Shown: positions 8,047 to 16,654 of the stretch, one piece after another
Numbering within the stretch: position 1 is the stretch's first letter
Layout: each line of letters begins with the position of its first letter
Notes under the pieces: model-generated
Database searches by the model: none
Seen by the model: only the letters and a program-made list of their open reading frames with translations
What the model was told of the DNA's origin: nothing
Position numbers and translations under genes: made by a program
From: Sphingomonadales bacterium Ga0077559
GTDB lineage: Bacteria; Pseudomonadota; Alphaproteobacteria; Sphingomonadales; Sphingomonadaceae
Length of the DNA stretch: 53,390 nt
Assembly (NCBI GenBank): GCA_001464315.1
Contig: LNFK01000051.1
Span: forward strand, 1-53,390
Reading direction: 5' to 3'

Positions 8047-9149
8047 CCGTAGTTACCGTCGACATCGCTGACCGGCCTTACGACATTCATGTCGAGGCAG
8101 GGTTGTTAGGTGATATCGCGAGGCACATAGCACCTTATTCGCGGAGTGGGCGGCTTCTGGTGGTGACCGACGATAATGTCGCGAAGCACGTCTGGCCCGA
8201 GGTGCTGGGTGCGCTCACCCGCGCGAACATTGGAGCGGAAGTTTTTGTCCTCCCTGCCGGTGAAGCAGGCAAAAGTTGGGGGCAATTGGAAAAGCTTACC
8301 GATTGGCTACTCGAACATCATATCGAACGCAGCGATCATATCATTGCGCTCGGCGGCGGCGTAGTCGGCGACATCACAGGATTCGCCGCGCATGTGGTCA
8401 AACGCGGCTGTTCGTTTATCCAGGTTCCGACAACATTGCTGGCGCAGGTTGATAGCAGCGTCGGCGGCAAGACTGCGATCAACAGCTCAGCGGGTAAGAA
8501 TCTCGTTGGTGCGTTTCACCAGCCCTCATTGGTGCTGATCGATCCAGATGTGCTTGTGACCTTGCCAACGCGCCAGCTGGCAGCAGGTTTTGCCGAGGTG
8601 ATCAAATATGGGCTGATCGACGACGCCGACTTTTTCAGCTGGTGCGAGGACAATCTCGACGCGTTTTTCGCAGGTAACGCCGCTGCGCGCGAATATGCGA
8701 TTGTGCATTCGGTTCAGTCCAAGGCGCGCATTGTTGCGGCGGATGAAAAGGAACTAAACGGCACACGGGCGTTGCTCAATCTAGGGCACACTTTCGGCCA
8801 TGCGCTCGAAGCCGATACAGGTTTTTCCGACCGATTGTTCCACGGCGAAGCTGTCGCGGCGGGCATGGCTTTGGCCTTCCGCTATTCGGTTCGGCTGGGC
8901 TTATGCACGGTGGGAGACGCGGACCGGGTTTCGGCTTTATTGGAACGTGCCGGACTGCCTGCAAGTTTAGCCGAAGCCGATGTCACAGCAAACGGCGCGC
9001 AACTGGTCGAGTATATGCTACATGACAAGAAAATGAGCGGCGGCACCCTGCCCTTCCTGCTAGCATCCGGAATCGGGCAATCGTTTCTCAGTAAGGATGT
9101 TGTGCTGGGCGATGTTGCGTCGTTTCTCGACGCGGAAGCTCAATCCTGA
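8043..9149 (+). CDS. aroB: 3-Dehydroquinate synthase
   Basis: A 368-residue NAD- and metal-dependent synthase that turns DAHP into 3-dehydroquinate, the second step of the shikimate pathway. Visible signatures are ALGGGVVGDITGFAAH (NAD loop), QVPTTLLAQVDSSVGGKTAI (substrate and metal region), the AGFAEVIKYGLI motif, LLNLGHTFGHALE and FHGEAVAAGM, which carry the metal-binding histidines. The length is normal. It overlaps aroK by 4 bases upstream. At its 3' end it runs 10 bases into the CPA2 antiporter gene on the opposite strand. Confidence 0.97.
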   Translation: MTVVTVDIADRPYDIHVEAGLLGDIARHIAPYSRSGRLLVVTDDNVAKHVWPEVLGALTRANIGAEVFVLPAGEAGKSWGQLEKLTDWLLEHHIERSDHIIALGGGVVGDITGFAAHVVKRGCSFIQVPTTLLAQVDSSVGGKTAINSSAGKNLVGAFHQPSLVLIDPDVLVTLPTRQLAAGFAEVIKYGLIDDADFFSWCEDNLDAFFAGNAAAREYAIVHSVQSKARIVAADEKELNGTRALLNLGHTFGHALEADTGFSDRLFHGEAVAAGMALAFRYSVRLGLCTVGDADRVSALLERAGLPASLAEADVTANGAQLVEYMLHDKKMSGGTLPFLLASGIGQSFLSKDVVLGDVASFLDAEAQS

Positions 9150-10927
9150 TCAAGCAGAAAATCGTCTGAATCATCGCCGCCAAAGCTGTGATGCTGTCCG
9201 GCGTGCATGTCACCGCTTTTGAACTGCGCACGCAGACGTGCTTTATCACGGCGGCGGAACTCGCTGACAATCTGCGTAATGCTCTCCTTGCTCGTGCCGA
9301 ACAATTTCAGGGCATCCACCGACATGCGGATCGAGGATTCGAAAACTTCGCGCACGATGCTGATCTCGCTGTCGTGCATCAGTGTGATCGCCTGTTGCCG
9401 GTCAAAAGCGCGGACGAACAACTTGGTGCTAGGAAATGTCTGGCGCACCGGAATGAGCGTTTCGGCATCGAGATCGCGGTCGTCGATGCAGAAAAATATC
9501 GCGCTGGCTTTTTCGGCACCCGCCCGTTTCAATAAATCGATCCGCGTACCGTCGCCGTAAAATACTTTACGGCCAAATTCACCGCTCAAGTCAATTGTCT
9601 GCGGGTTGATATCGATCAGTGTAACCGTGCGCCCCGCCGCTTGCATGATTTGCGCAACCTGTTGGCCAAATCGGCCATGTCCTACGACGATGACGCTGGC
9701 CTGATCGGCAATTTCCGGATCGTCGAGCTGCACTTCGCCAGAAGACTTGAGCGCTGCCAGCCGGTTTGCAAAAATCATCAGGAACGGTGTGGACGCCATC
9801 GATAGCGTGATCACCGCGCCAAACAGGCTTGCTGCCTCTGATTCGATCAGTAGCGCTTGCTGCGCGGCTGCGAACAACACAAAGCCGAATTCGCCGCCCT
9901 GGCTGAGCAGCATCGCCATAATGATCGATGCTTTGGTATTGAGCCCGAAAAACCGGCCCAGTAGAAAGATGACTCCGATTTTGATAGCGATTAACGCCGC
10001 AGCCAAACCAACGACGAGCAACGGCTGCGCAAGGATTACATCAACATCGAGCAACATGCCCACCGCGAGGAAGAACAGTCCAAGTAGGATCGAACGGAAC
10101 GGATCGATATCGGCCTCAAGCTCGTGGCGATAGGGCGATTCGGCGAGCATCACACCTGCTACAAATGCGCCTAGCGCTGGCGAAACACCGATCATTTGCA
10201 TCACCGCCGCGCTCGCGCACACCGTAAACAGCCCGGTGACGATGAACAACTCGCGCTCTGAAATCTTGCCCACCAGCCGAAGTAACGGCGAGAGCAAATA
10301 GCGCCCTGCCAAGACAAGCCCTACAATCGCCAATATTGCATAAATTACCAGTAACCAGCCACTGATTGCACCTTCTTCGGCAGGCGCGCGCGACAAAGCG
10401 GCGACGATTGTCAACAACGGAACAATCGACATGTCCTGAAACAGCAGGATCGAGAAACTCTTCTCGCCATAATCGGTTTTCAGGCGGCCGCGTGACTGGA
10501 GTAACGGTAGCACCTGCGCGGTCGAGGACAACGCGAGCGGAAGCCCAAGAACAAGTGCCGCCTCCCAACTAAATCTAGGTATTACGCCCAGGATAACCGC
10601 GAACATCGCAAGGCCGCACAAAGCCACCTGCAACGGTCCGAACAGCAATATATCGCGCCGCAACAACCACAATCGGCTGGGTGAAAGCTCAAGACCGACC
10701 AGGAACAGCAGCAAGATGATGCCGATTTCGGAATATGCGAGGATCGTTTCAGGTTCACCGATCAATGCGAACCCGTCAGGGCCGATCACGATGCCCGCAA
10801 CCAGATAACCCAGCACAGCGCCTAAGCCCAGCCGTCTGAACAACAGCACAGCAACCAACGCTGCGCCGAGCAAGACGACCCCGCCCATCATTACATCGGC
10901 GACGAGATTGTGCGACGCTTCTTCCAT
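9140..10927 (-). CDS. Monovalent cation:proton antiporter (CPA2/KefB type)
   Basis: A 595-residue inner-membrane antiporter. About twelve hydrophobic segments fill residues 10-385 and include the GYLVAGIVIGPDGFALIGE and PALGAFVAGVMLAESPY motifs of the CPA2 exchanger family. A cytoplasmic RCK/TrkA-N domain begins near residue 405 (SVIVVGHGRFGQQVAQIM, a GxGxxG nucleotide fold). The C-terminal tail is acidic. KefB/KefC exchange potassium for protons when glutathione adducts bind the TrkA-N domain, but the exact cation here is unknown. It is the last gene of the radA-cvpA-scaffold unit, and its ATG overlaps the preceding stop by one base (TAATG). Confidence 0.92.
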   Translation of the reverse strand: MEEASHNLVADVMMGGVVLLGAALVAVLLFRRLGLGAVLGYLVAGIVIGPDGFALIGEPETILAYSEIGIILLLFLVGLELSPSRLWLLRRDILLFGPLQVALCGLAMFAVILGVIPRFSWEAALVLGLPLALSSTAQVLPLLQSRGRLKTDYGEKSFSILLFQDMSIVPLLTIVAALSRAPAEEGAISGWLLVIYAILAIVGLVLAGRYLLSPLLRLVGKISERELFIVTGLFTVCASAAVMQMIGVSPALGAFVAGVMLAESPYRHELEADIDPFRSILLGLFFLAVGMLLDVDVILAQPLLVVGLAAALIAIKIGVIFLLGRFFGLNTKASIIMAMLLSQGGEFGFVLFAAAQQALLIESEAASLFGAVITLSMASTPFLMIFANRLAALKSSGEVQLDDPEIADQASVIVVGHGRFGQQVAQIMQAAGRTVTLIDINPQTIDLSGEFGRKVFYGDGTRIDLLKRAGAEKASAIFFCIDDRDLDAETLIPVRQTFPSTKLFVRAFDRQQAITLMHDSEISIVREVFESSIRMSVDALKLFGTSKESITQIVSEFRRRDKARLRAQFKSGDMHAGQHHSFGGDDSDDFLLDQD

Positions 10928-11358
10928 TAGCTCGCCAGTTTCAACTGATCGGCTGCCGCCAAAACAGCGTCAAAGGGTAACAAGATGGCCGCGTGACGCG
11001 ATGGATAGTCTTTGGCAGGCACCAGCAAGTCCAACTCGGACCATGTTGCAGGCATGGGCGCGGTGCCTTTCAAGGCCTGCTCCACGCCGGCTCTGATCTC
11101 GCCGATAGCGGCTATTTCCAAACCGACACCGTTGGCCCGGACTATAGCGGCTGTCGCCTGACCCAATGCACAAGCATTGGCGCGCAAAGCCAGCGCCGCG
11201 ACCTTGCCATTACCAGCAAACTTCACATCAGCCTGTATCCGGCTGCCGCAAATCGGTGAGCGGACTTCTGCGGTACCATGCGGACGATCGAGTCGGTCGC
11301 CTGAGATAAGCGACGACGCCAACCGTAATATGTCACGATTATATAGTGCCGAGTCCAT
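10927..11358 (-). CDS. Iron-sulfur cluster assembly scaffold-like protein (NifU N-terminal/IscU type)
   Basis: A 143-residue protein of the NifU_N/IscU scaffold family. Two of the three usual cluster cysteines are seen: Cys37 in SPICGS and Cys63 in NACALGQA. The third position near the C-terminus is not cysteine; that part reads YPSRHAAILLPFDAV. This two-cysteine form is common in sphingomonads, but whether it builds clusters has not been shown here. It sits between cvpA and a cation antiporter with one-base overlaps on both sides (TGATG and TAATG), so all are made from one message. No other isc or suf genes are nearby. Confidence 0.85.
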   Translation of the reverse strand: MDSALYNRDILRLASSLISGDRLDRPHGTAEVRSPICGSRIQADVKFAGNGKVAALALRANACALGQATAAIVRANGVGLEIAAIGEIRAGVEQALKGTAPMPATWSELDLLVPAKDYPSRHAAILLPFDAVLAAADQLKLAS

Positions 11359-11876
11359 CAGTTGGCTGTTTCGATTTCGTCGTCGTCACGCTGTTCGCGG
11401 ACAAATTCGGACATCGCGACGCCGCTGGCATTCAATAATGGGTAAGTGCGGGATTTTGTCATCCATTCGGGCCGCGGTTCGTTCGCACCGAACAGGGTTT
11501 CGAAACCCATGACGATGATGAGGAACAGCAAAGTCGCCATAATCAGACCCTTGAGCATTCCGAAGCCGAAGCCGAGGACGCGGTCGATAGGGCCCAATTT
11601 CGATTTGCGAGATTTTTTCCCGATCGATTTGGATATCCATTTGCCCAATGCATATGTGACAATCACAATCGCCAAAAAGGCCAACACTGCCGCGCCTGAG
11701 TCCGTGCTAATCGGCTCGCTCAATACCGCTGTCGCTGGGGCATGGAACATCCGCACTGCGGCAATAATCATGATCCACGCGATCAGCGACAACGCTTCCT
11801 GCACAAACCCGCGCATGAAGCCAAATATGGCTCCGCTGCCGAGCAGGAATAGTACGATAATGTCGAGCGCGGTCAT
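11358..11876 (-). CDS. cvpA: CvpA family membrane protein
   Basis: A 172-residue CvpA-type protein. Four hydrophobic helices are evident, starting with TALDIIVLFLLGSGAIFGFM, then VQEALSLIAWIMIIAAV, AAVLAFLAIVIVTYALGKWI and MLKGLIMATLLFLIIVMGF. The GxxRGFVQE motif after helix 1 is typical. The family is linked to colicin V production, envelope stress and biofilm traits, but its molecular role is not settled. The ATG at 11876 was chosen because the family begins M(T)ALD; a longer frame to 11999 runs back into radA and is spurious. It follows radA after 10 bases and overlaps the scaffold gene by one base. Confidence 0.92.
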   Translation of the reverse strand: MTALDIIVLFLLGSGAIFGFMRGFVQEALSLIAWIMIIAAVRMFHAPATAVLSEPISTDSGAAVLAFLAIVIVTYALGKWISKSIGKKSRKSKLGPIDRVLGFGFGMLKGLIMATLLFLIIVMGFETLFGANEPRPEWMTKSRTYPLLNASGVAMSEFVREQRDDDEIETAN

Positions 11877-11886
11877 GCCGCGTTTG

Positions 11887-13251
11887 CTAACCGCGTCCCA
11901 GCATATGGTCAACGAGATTGGCGAGCGTACGGAACCCCTGCGTCGAAATTCCCGCCTGCCCTTTGACCGAAGGCGGCACCAAAGCGTTATTGAAACCAAG
12001 TTTCGCCGATTCTTTCAGCCGCAACGCGCCATGCGCGACGGGACGGATTTCGCCTGAAAGCGCGACTTCCCCAAACAGAACCGCGTCCGACGGCAAAGGC
12101 CGCTCGGCCAGTGCTGACACCAAAGCGGCAGCAACCGCCAGATCGGCAGCAGGATCAGAAATGCGATAGCCTCCAGCAATATTGAGATACACCTCGGCCG
12201 TAGAAAAACTGAGTCCGCAACGTGCCTCGAGCACCGCCAAGATCATCGCAAGCCGACCACTGTCCCAACCGACCACCGCGCGGCGCGGCGTAGCGCCGCT
12301 TGACAGTCGCACGGTCAGCGCCTGAATTTCGACCAATACCGGCCTCGTCCCTTCGAGCGCCGGAAAAACTGTCGCCCCCGTCACCTGTTCGGCGCGGTCG
12401 GTGAGAAATAACGCGCTCGGGTTGCCGACCTCGGTCAGCCCTTCTTCCTGCATCGCGAACACGCCGATCTCATCGGTGCCGCCGAAGCGGTTTTTCGATG
12501 CACGCAATATCCGGTACTGATGGCTTCGCTCACCCTCGAAAGCGAGCACGGTATCGACCATATGCTCAAGCACGCGCGGACCCGCGATAGTCCCGTCTTT
12601 GGTCACGTGGCCGACGAGCATCAGAGCAGTGCCGCGTTCCTTGGCGTAGCGGATCAACTCCTGCGCCGATGCGCGCACCTGGCTCACCGTCCCCGGCGCG
12701 CCTTCGATCAAGTCGCTATGCATCGTCTGGATCGAATCGATTACCAGCAAAGCCGGCGGCTCGCCCCGCCCCAATGTCGTCAATATATCGCGCACAGAAG
12801 TCGCCGCAGCCAACTGCACCGGCGCATCGCCCAGACCCAATCGACGCGCGCGCAGCCGCACTTGATCTACTGCCTCCTCACCTGAAATATAAGCAACACT
12901 TAACCCGCGGCGCGCCAGATTTGCCGCCGCTTGCAATAGCAAGGTCGATTTTCCGATTCCCGGATCGCCGCCCAATAAGGTTGCCGACCCCGGCACCAGC
13001 CCGCCGCCCAAAGCTCGGTCAAATTCGGCGATACCGGTCGAAGCACGGTCAGGCAGCTTTATTTCACTATCAAGACCATGCAGCACGACCTCACGCCCGC
13101 CCGAGCGCAGATGATGCTTCATCTCGAAGACAGTCGCGCCGGCCTCTTCGGCGAGCGTATTCCACTCCCCGCAGTCGTCACACTGCCCCTGCCACCGGTT
13201 CGCCTCGGAACCGCACGCCTGACAAACGTATCTGCGCTTTGCTTTTGCCAT
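11887..13251 (-). CDS. radA: DNA repair protein RadA
   Basis: A 454-residue RecA-like helicase that promotes branch migration in recombinational repair. Domains in order are a C4 zinc finger (Cys10, Cys13, Cys24, Cys27), a RecA-type ATPase with Walker A GGDPGIGKST near residue 100, the RadA-specific KNRFG motif (about residue 255) and a C-terminal Lon-like domain. The last part shows PRRAVVGWDSGRLAMILAVL and the EVALSGEIRPV stretch. The gene starts a leftward unit with cvpA, an ISC scaffold and an antiporter. A GTTC-N7-GTTC box lies 16 bases upstream of the start, suggesting LexA control. Confidence 0.97.
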   Translation of the reverse strand: MAKAKRRYVCQACGSEANRWQGQCDDCGEWNTLAEEAGATVFEMKHHLRSGGREVVLHGLDSEIKLPDRASTGIAEFDRALGGGLVPGSATLLGGDPGIGKSTLLLQAAANLARRGLSVAYISGEEAVDQVRLRARRLGLGDAPVQLAAATSVRDILTTLGRGEPPALLVIDSIQTMHSDLIEGAPGTVSQVRASAQELIRYAKERGTALMLVGHVTKDGTIAGPRVLEHMVDTVLAFEGERSHQYRILRASKNRFGGTDEIGVFAMQEEGLTEVGNPSALFLTDRAEQVTGATVFPALEGTRPVLVEIQALTVRLSSGATPRRAVVGWDSGRLAMILAVLEARCGLSFSTAEVYLNIAGGYRISDPAADLAVAAALVSALAERPLPSDAVLFGEVALSGEIRPVAHGALRLKESAKLGFNNALVPPSVKGQAGISTQGFRTLANLVDHMLGRG

Positions 13252-13266
13252 GCCAATGATCTATCA

Positions 13267-13281
13267 GAACATATTAAGAAC
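13267..13281 (-). promoter_or_regulatory. Putative LexA (SOS) box upstream of radA
   Basis: Read toward radA the site is GTTC-TTAATAT-GTTC, an exact match to the alphaproteobacterial LexA direct-repeat consensus GTTC-N7-GTTC. It ends 16 bases before the radA ATG, in the 93-base gap shared with the divergent patatin gene. A repressor there would cover the promoter or the transcription start. The DNA-repair role of radA makes the match credible. Confidence 0.72.
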
Positions 13282-13344
13282 GCAAGTCTGGAATCGGACG
13301 GTTCTTGGCTTGCACGATCCAGTCTGCCCTGCCACATCTATGCC

Positions 13345-15702
13345 ATGCGGGAAAAGGAACTCAGGCTGGCGCTCATTTGCTATGGCGGGGTCAGTCTTGC
13401 CATCTATATGCACGGCGTCACCCGCGAAATCTGGCACCTGATCCGCGCCAGCAGAGCCTATCATGATGACAGCGAAACCGCTGGCGGCAGCGAGGCTGTT
13501 TACCGCGACCTTATCGCAAAAATCGAAGAGGTGGCGGGTACAAAGCTACGCGTCTTTAACGACATTATCGCGGGGTCAAGCGCGGGCGGGATCAACGGTG
13601 TATTCCTCGCACAAGCTATCGTCACCGGTCAATCGCTCGAACCGCTGACCGATCTGTGGCTGGAAAAGGCCGATGTCGAAATCTTGTTAGACCCCGATGC
13701 GCGGCCTTTGTCGCGTTTCACAAAATTCTGGGCAATCCCGATTGCGTGGATGATCCTTCGCCGCAAAGGCGGGGCCATCGACCGGATGGTCGCCGACGAG
13801 GCCAAGGATGAAGTCGCGGCCAAATTGTCGCGCTTTGTCCGCGCCAGATGGTTTGCGCCGCCATTTGGTGGGCGGGTGTTTTCGGGGTTGCTGCTCGACG
13901 CCTTTGACGCCATGGCCAAGGGGATGACGGGCAAGGCTTTGTTACCGCAACATCAGCCGCTCGACCTGTTCGTGACCGTCACCGATTTTGCCGGGCATGA
14001 TCAGGTGCTGATGCTCAACAGTCCGTCCATGGTCGTCGAATCCGAACACCGTATTACGATCAGTTTTTCCACACGTGGACGGCAGGGCATGGACGTCGCG
14101 GCGATCCCTGAATTGGTATTCGCTGCGCGCGCAACCGCCAGCTTCCCTGGGGCCTTTCCGCCTTTTTCGGCGCATGAACTGGATGCACAGATCAAGGCTA
14201 GGGGAATCGATTGGCAGGGCCGCGATGCTTTTCTGCAACGGATATTGCCGCAGCAATTTGCCGCAGGCGTCGCTGCCGATACGATGTTGATCGACGGATC
14301 GGTGCTCGCCAACGCGCCGTTCAACCAGGCGATTGACGCGCTCCGTAATCGCCCAGCCCGGCGCGAGGTTGACCGTCGTTTTGTCTATATCGACCCCAAG
14401 CCCGGCCGCCCGAGTTTCCGGTTCAAGCGGCGAGGGGGCACGAACGAGCAAGATGGTGCGCGCAAGAAACCGCCGGGCTTTTTCTCGACGATATTCGGTG
14501 CGACTTCAAATATACCGCGCGAACAACCCATCCGTGACAGTCTTGAAAAGCTTGAAGGCCGGACCGAGCGGGTCGAGCGGATGCGGCAAATCACCGATAG
14601 CCTGCGCGTCGAGGTTGAAAATACCATCGAACAAATGCTCGGTAAAACATGGTTTCTGTCGCAGCCGACGCCCGAACGGCTCGAGAAATGGCGCTCGACT
14701 GCCAACCAGAAAGGCGCGCAGGCGGCAGGCTATAGCTATCCGGCTTATGGTCATCTCAAAATGGCGGGCGTGGTTGACGACATCATGGCGATAGCCCGCC
14801 GCGCATATCCCGAGGGTGACTCGCTGCATTTCCGGAATTTGCGGACCGCAGTCTGGGCGGAAATCCGGGCCCGCGGGCTGGAAGCCATGGCGGGTACTAA
14901 AGGCGTCGGGGCAACCAAGCAATCGATCCAGTTTTTCCGCGACCACGACATCCGCTACCGCATCCGCCGCCTGCGTTTTCTTGCCCGCCGGTTGGCACAC
15001 GAGATCGAGGCCGATTATGGTGAAGAAGGCGTCGGCACCAAAATCATGCACGATAATATCTATGCCTGCCTGTCGCTGTTTCTGGAGCGCGAGACTTCGG
15101 ATTATCTGGGCGGCGATTTTGCCGAAATAGTCGTCGGCGGCGTTGCTAATCCGGGCGTGCTGCTGGACAGGTTGGCCGAGCAGCGGGCACTGATTGAAAC
15201 CGACAGGCTGGCCGACCGTATATTGTGCGATGCATTGTTGCAAATGCCTGACGAAAGCAGGCGCACCATGCTTTTGGGCTATATCGGCTATCCGCTTTAC
15301 GACATCGCCACCCTACCCCTGTTGCAGGGCGAAGGCCTTGACGAATTTGACCCGGTCAAGGTTGACCGCATTTCGCCCGAGGACTGCAACGCCATCCGCA
15401 CTGGCGGCGCTGCTGCAACTTTAAAGGGCATCGAACTCAACAATTTCGGTGCCTTCTTCAGCCGCGCCTATCGCGAAAATGATTATATCTGGGGCCGCCT
15501 GCACGGCGCGGAGCGGTTGATCGATATCGTGCTATCGTCGCTGCCTTCGGGCAGTCCGATTGCCGATACCGATGTCCGCGATTTCAAACGTAATGCGTTC
15601 GCAGCAATCCTCGATCGGGAAGCGCCGCGGCTCAAAAAAATCCAGCCGCTGATCAAATCACTCCGCTCCGAAATCGAAGCGCTCGGTGGAACCGCGCCTT
15701 AA
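13345..15702 (+). CDS. Large patatin-like phospholipase family protein
   Basis: A 785-residue protein with an N-terminal patatin domain. The glycine-rich loop is LICYGGVSLAIYMHG, the nucleophile elbow is GSSAG at residues 77-81 (Ser79), and the catalytic Asp lies in IDGSVLANAP (Asp317). This gives the Ser-Asp dyad of patatin lipid acyl hydrolases. The long C-terminal half (about 450 residues, rich in Arg and Glu) has no domain I recognise, but it matches the length of the bacterial patatin subfamily TIGR03607. Upstream in-frame codons overlap radA and are rejected: the family begins at MREKELRLAL, as here. No signal peptide is seen, so it is probably cytoplasmic or membrane-associated. Confidence 0.92.
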   Translation: MREKELRLALICYGGVSLAIYMHGVTREIWHLIRASRAYHDDSETAGGSEAVYRDLIAKIEEVAGTKLRVFNDIIAGSSAGGINGVFLAQAIVTGQSLEPLTDLWLEKADVEILLDPDARPLSRFTKFWAIPIAWMILRRKGGAIDRMVADEAKDEVAAKLSRFVRARWFAPPFGGRVFSGLLLDAFDAMAKGMTGKALLPQHQPLDLFVTVTDFAGHDQVLMLNSPSMVVESEHRITISFSTRGRQGMDVAAIPELVFAARATASFPGAFPPFSAHELDAQIKARGIDWQGRDAFLQRILPQQFAAGVAADTMLIDGSVLANAPFNQAIDALRNRPARREVDRRFVYIDPKPGRPSFRFKRRGGTNEQDGARKKPPGFFSTIFGATSNIPREQPIRDSLEKLEGRTERVERMRQITDSLRVEVENTIEQMLGKTWFLSQPTPERLEKWRSTANQKGAQAAGYSYPAYGHLKMAGVVDDIMAIARRAYPEGDSLHFRNLRTAVWAEIRARGLEAMAGTKGVGATKQSIQFFRDHDIRYRIRRLRFLARRLAHEIEADYGEEGVGTKIMHDNIYACLSLFLERETSDYLGGDFAEIVVGGVANPGVLLDRLAEQRALIETDRLADRILCDALLQMPDESRRTMLLGYIGYPLYDIATLPLLQGEGLDEFDPVKVDRISPEDCNAIRTGGAAATLKGIELNNFGAFFSRAYRENDYIWGRLHGAERLIDIVLSSLPSGSPIADTDVRDFKRNAFAAILDREAPRLKKIQPLIKSLRSEIEALGGTAP

Positions 15703-16589
15703 CTTTTGACCATATTGTAGACCGTTTCGACAAAGCGGTCAGCAGTGATAAAACCACTTGGGTTCACGCCATAGCCATCGGCTGGCCGCTCGGCCTTGAT
15801 TGCATCGAGCGATTTGCCTGCCTTGATCCCGGCTTCGACCTTGGCAATGATTTCGGCAACCATGTTGCGATATACCAAAAGGTCAGCCTTGGTCGCGACT
15901 GCGCCGTGACCCGGGATAATCTTGGTTTTATCGTCGGCAAGGGCAAGTGCCTTGTCCGCAGCCGCAACGACTCCGCGCACATTACCGCCGCTGCCACCGT
16001 CGACAAATGGATAGGTCGCGCGGAAGAAGAACAGGTCGCCCATGTGGATGATATTAGACTTGGTCCAGTGTATGATGGAGTCGCCGTCTGTATGCGCGGC
16101 TGGCATGTGAATAACGCGGACCTCTTCACCGTTGAGGTGCAATTTCAAACCGTCGGCATAAGTGATTACCGGCAATGCAACCTTCGGACTGGCTTTTACT
16201 TCGCCAAATGTGGTTTTCTGGTCGCTTGCCATCCGCACGCGGACATTGTCATGCGCCATAATCACAGCGCCTGCCTTGCCCAGATTTTCGTTCCCGCCGC
16301 TATGGTCGCCGTGCCAGTGGGTGTTCACGAGATACTTCACCGGCGCTGCACCAAGCCCGGACACCGCCGCCTGAATTTTCGCTGTCATCGGCGCATATTG
16401 GTCGTCAATCAAGATCGTTCCGTCTTCGCCATAAGACACCCCGATATTACCGCCCGCACCAAACAGCACGGCTACGCCAGGCGCAAGCTGTTCGGCCTTG
16501 ATTTCGATCTTGCTGAAATCCTGCTGGGCAAAAACCGGTGCAGTGATAGCAGAAATTGCGAACGCAAAAATTGCGGGTAATTTGGTCAT
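15699..16589 (-). CDS. Exported MBL-fold metallo-hydrolase
   Basis: A 296-residue metallo-beta-lactamase-fold protein with a signal peptide (residues 1-21, ending APVFAQ). The zinc motif HWHGDH is at residues 91-96, and later metal ligands are visible in PAAHTDGDSIIHW and IIPGHGAV. This arrangement is typical of periplasmic MBL hydrolases close to class B3 and cyclase-like members. The substrate cannot be read from the sequence; a true beta-lactamase role is possible but unproven. AGGAG lies eight bases before the ATG. The stop forms a shared TTAA with the stop of the convergent patatin gene. Confidence 0.9.
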   Translation of the reverse strand: MTKLPAIFAFAISAITAPVFAQQDFSKIEIKAEQLAPGVAVLFGAGGNIGVSYGEDGTILIDDQYAPMTAKIQAAVSGLGAAPVKYLVNTHWHGDHSGGNENLGKAGAVIMAHDNVRVRMASDQKTTFGEVKASPKVALPVITYADGLKLHLNGEEVRVIHMPAAHTDGDSIIHWTKSNIIHMGDLFFFRATYPFVDGGSGGNVRGVVAAADKALALADDKTKIIPGHGAVATKADLLVYRNMVAEIIAKVEAGIKAGKSLDAIKAERPADGYGVNPSGFITADRFVETVYNMVKS

Positions 16590-16654
16590 TGGGAATGCTC
16601 CTGGAACTCGTTGAGTTATAAACTATAGTGGCTCTCGCTCCAGTGCCAGTCTAT

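Noticed and set aside
14506-15243. A 245-codon minus-strand frame inside the patatin gene
   Set aside because: No homology pattern or start signal; the patatin frame continues without break.
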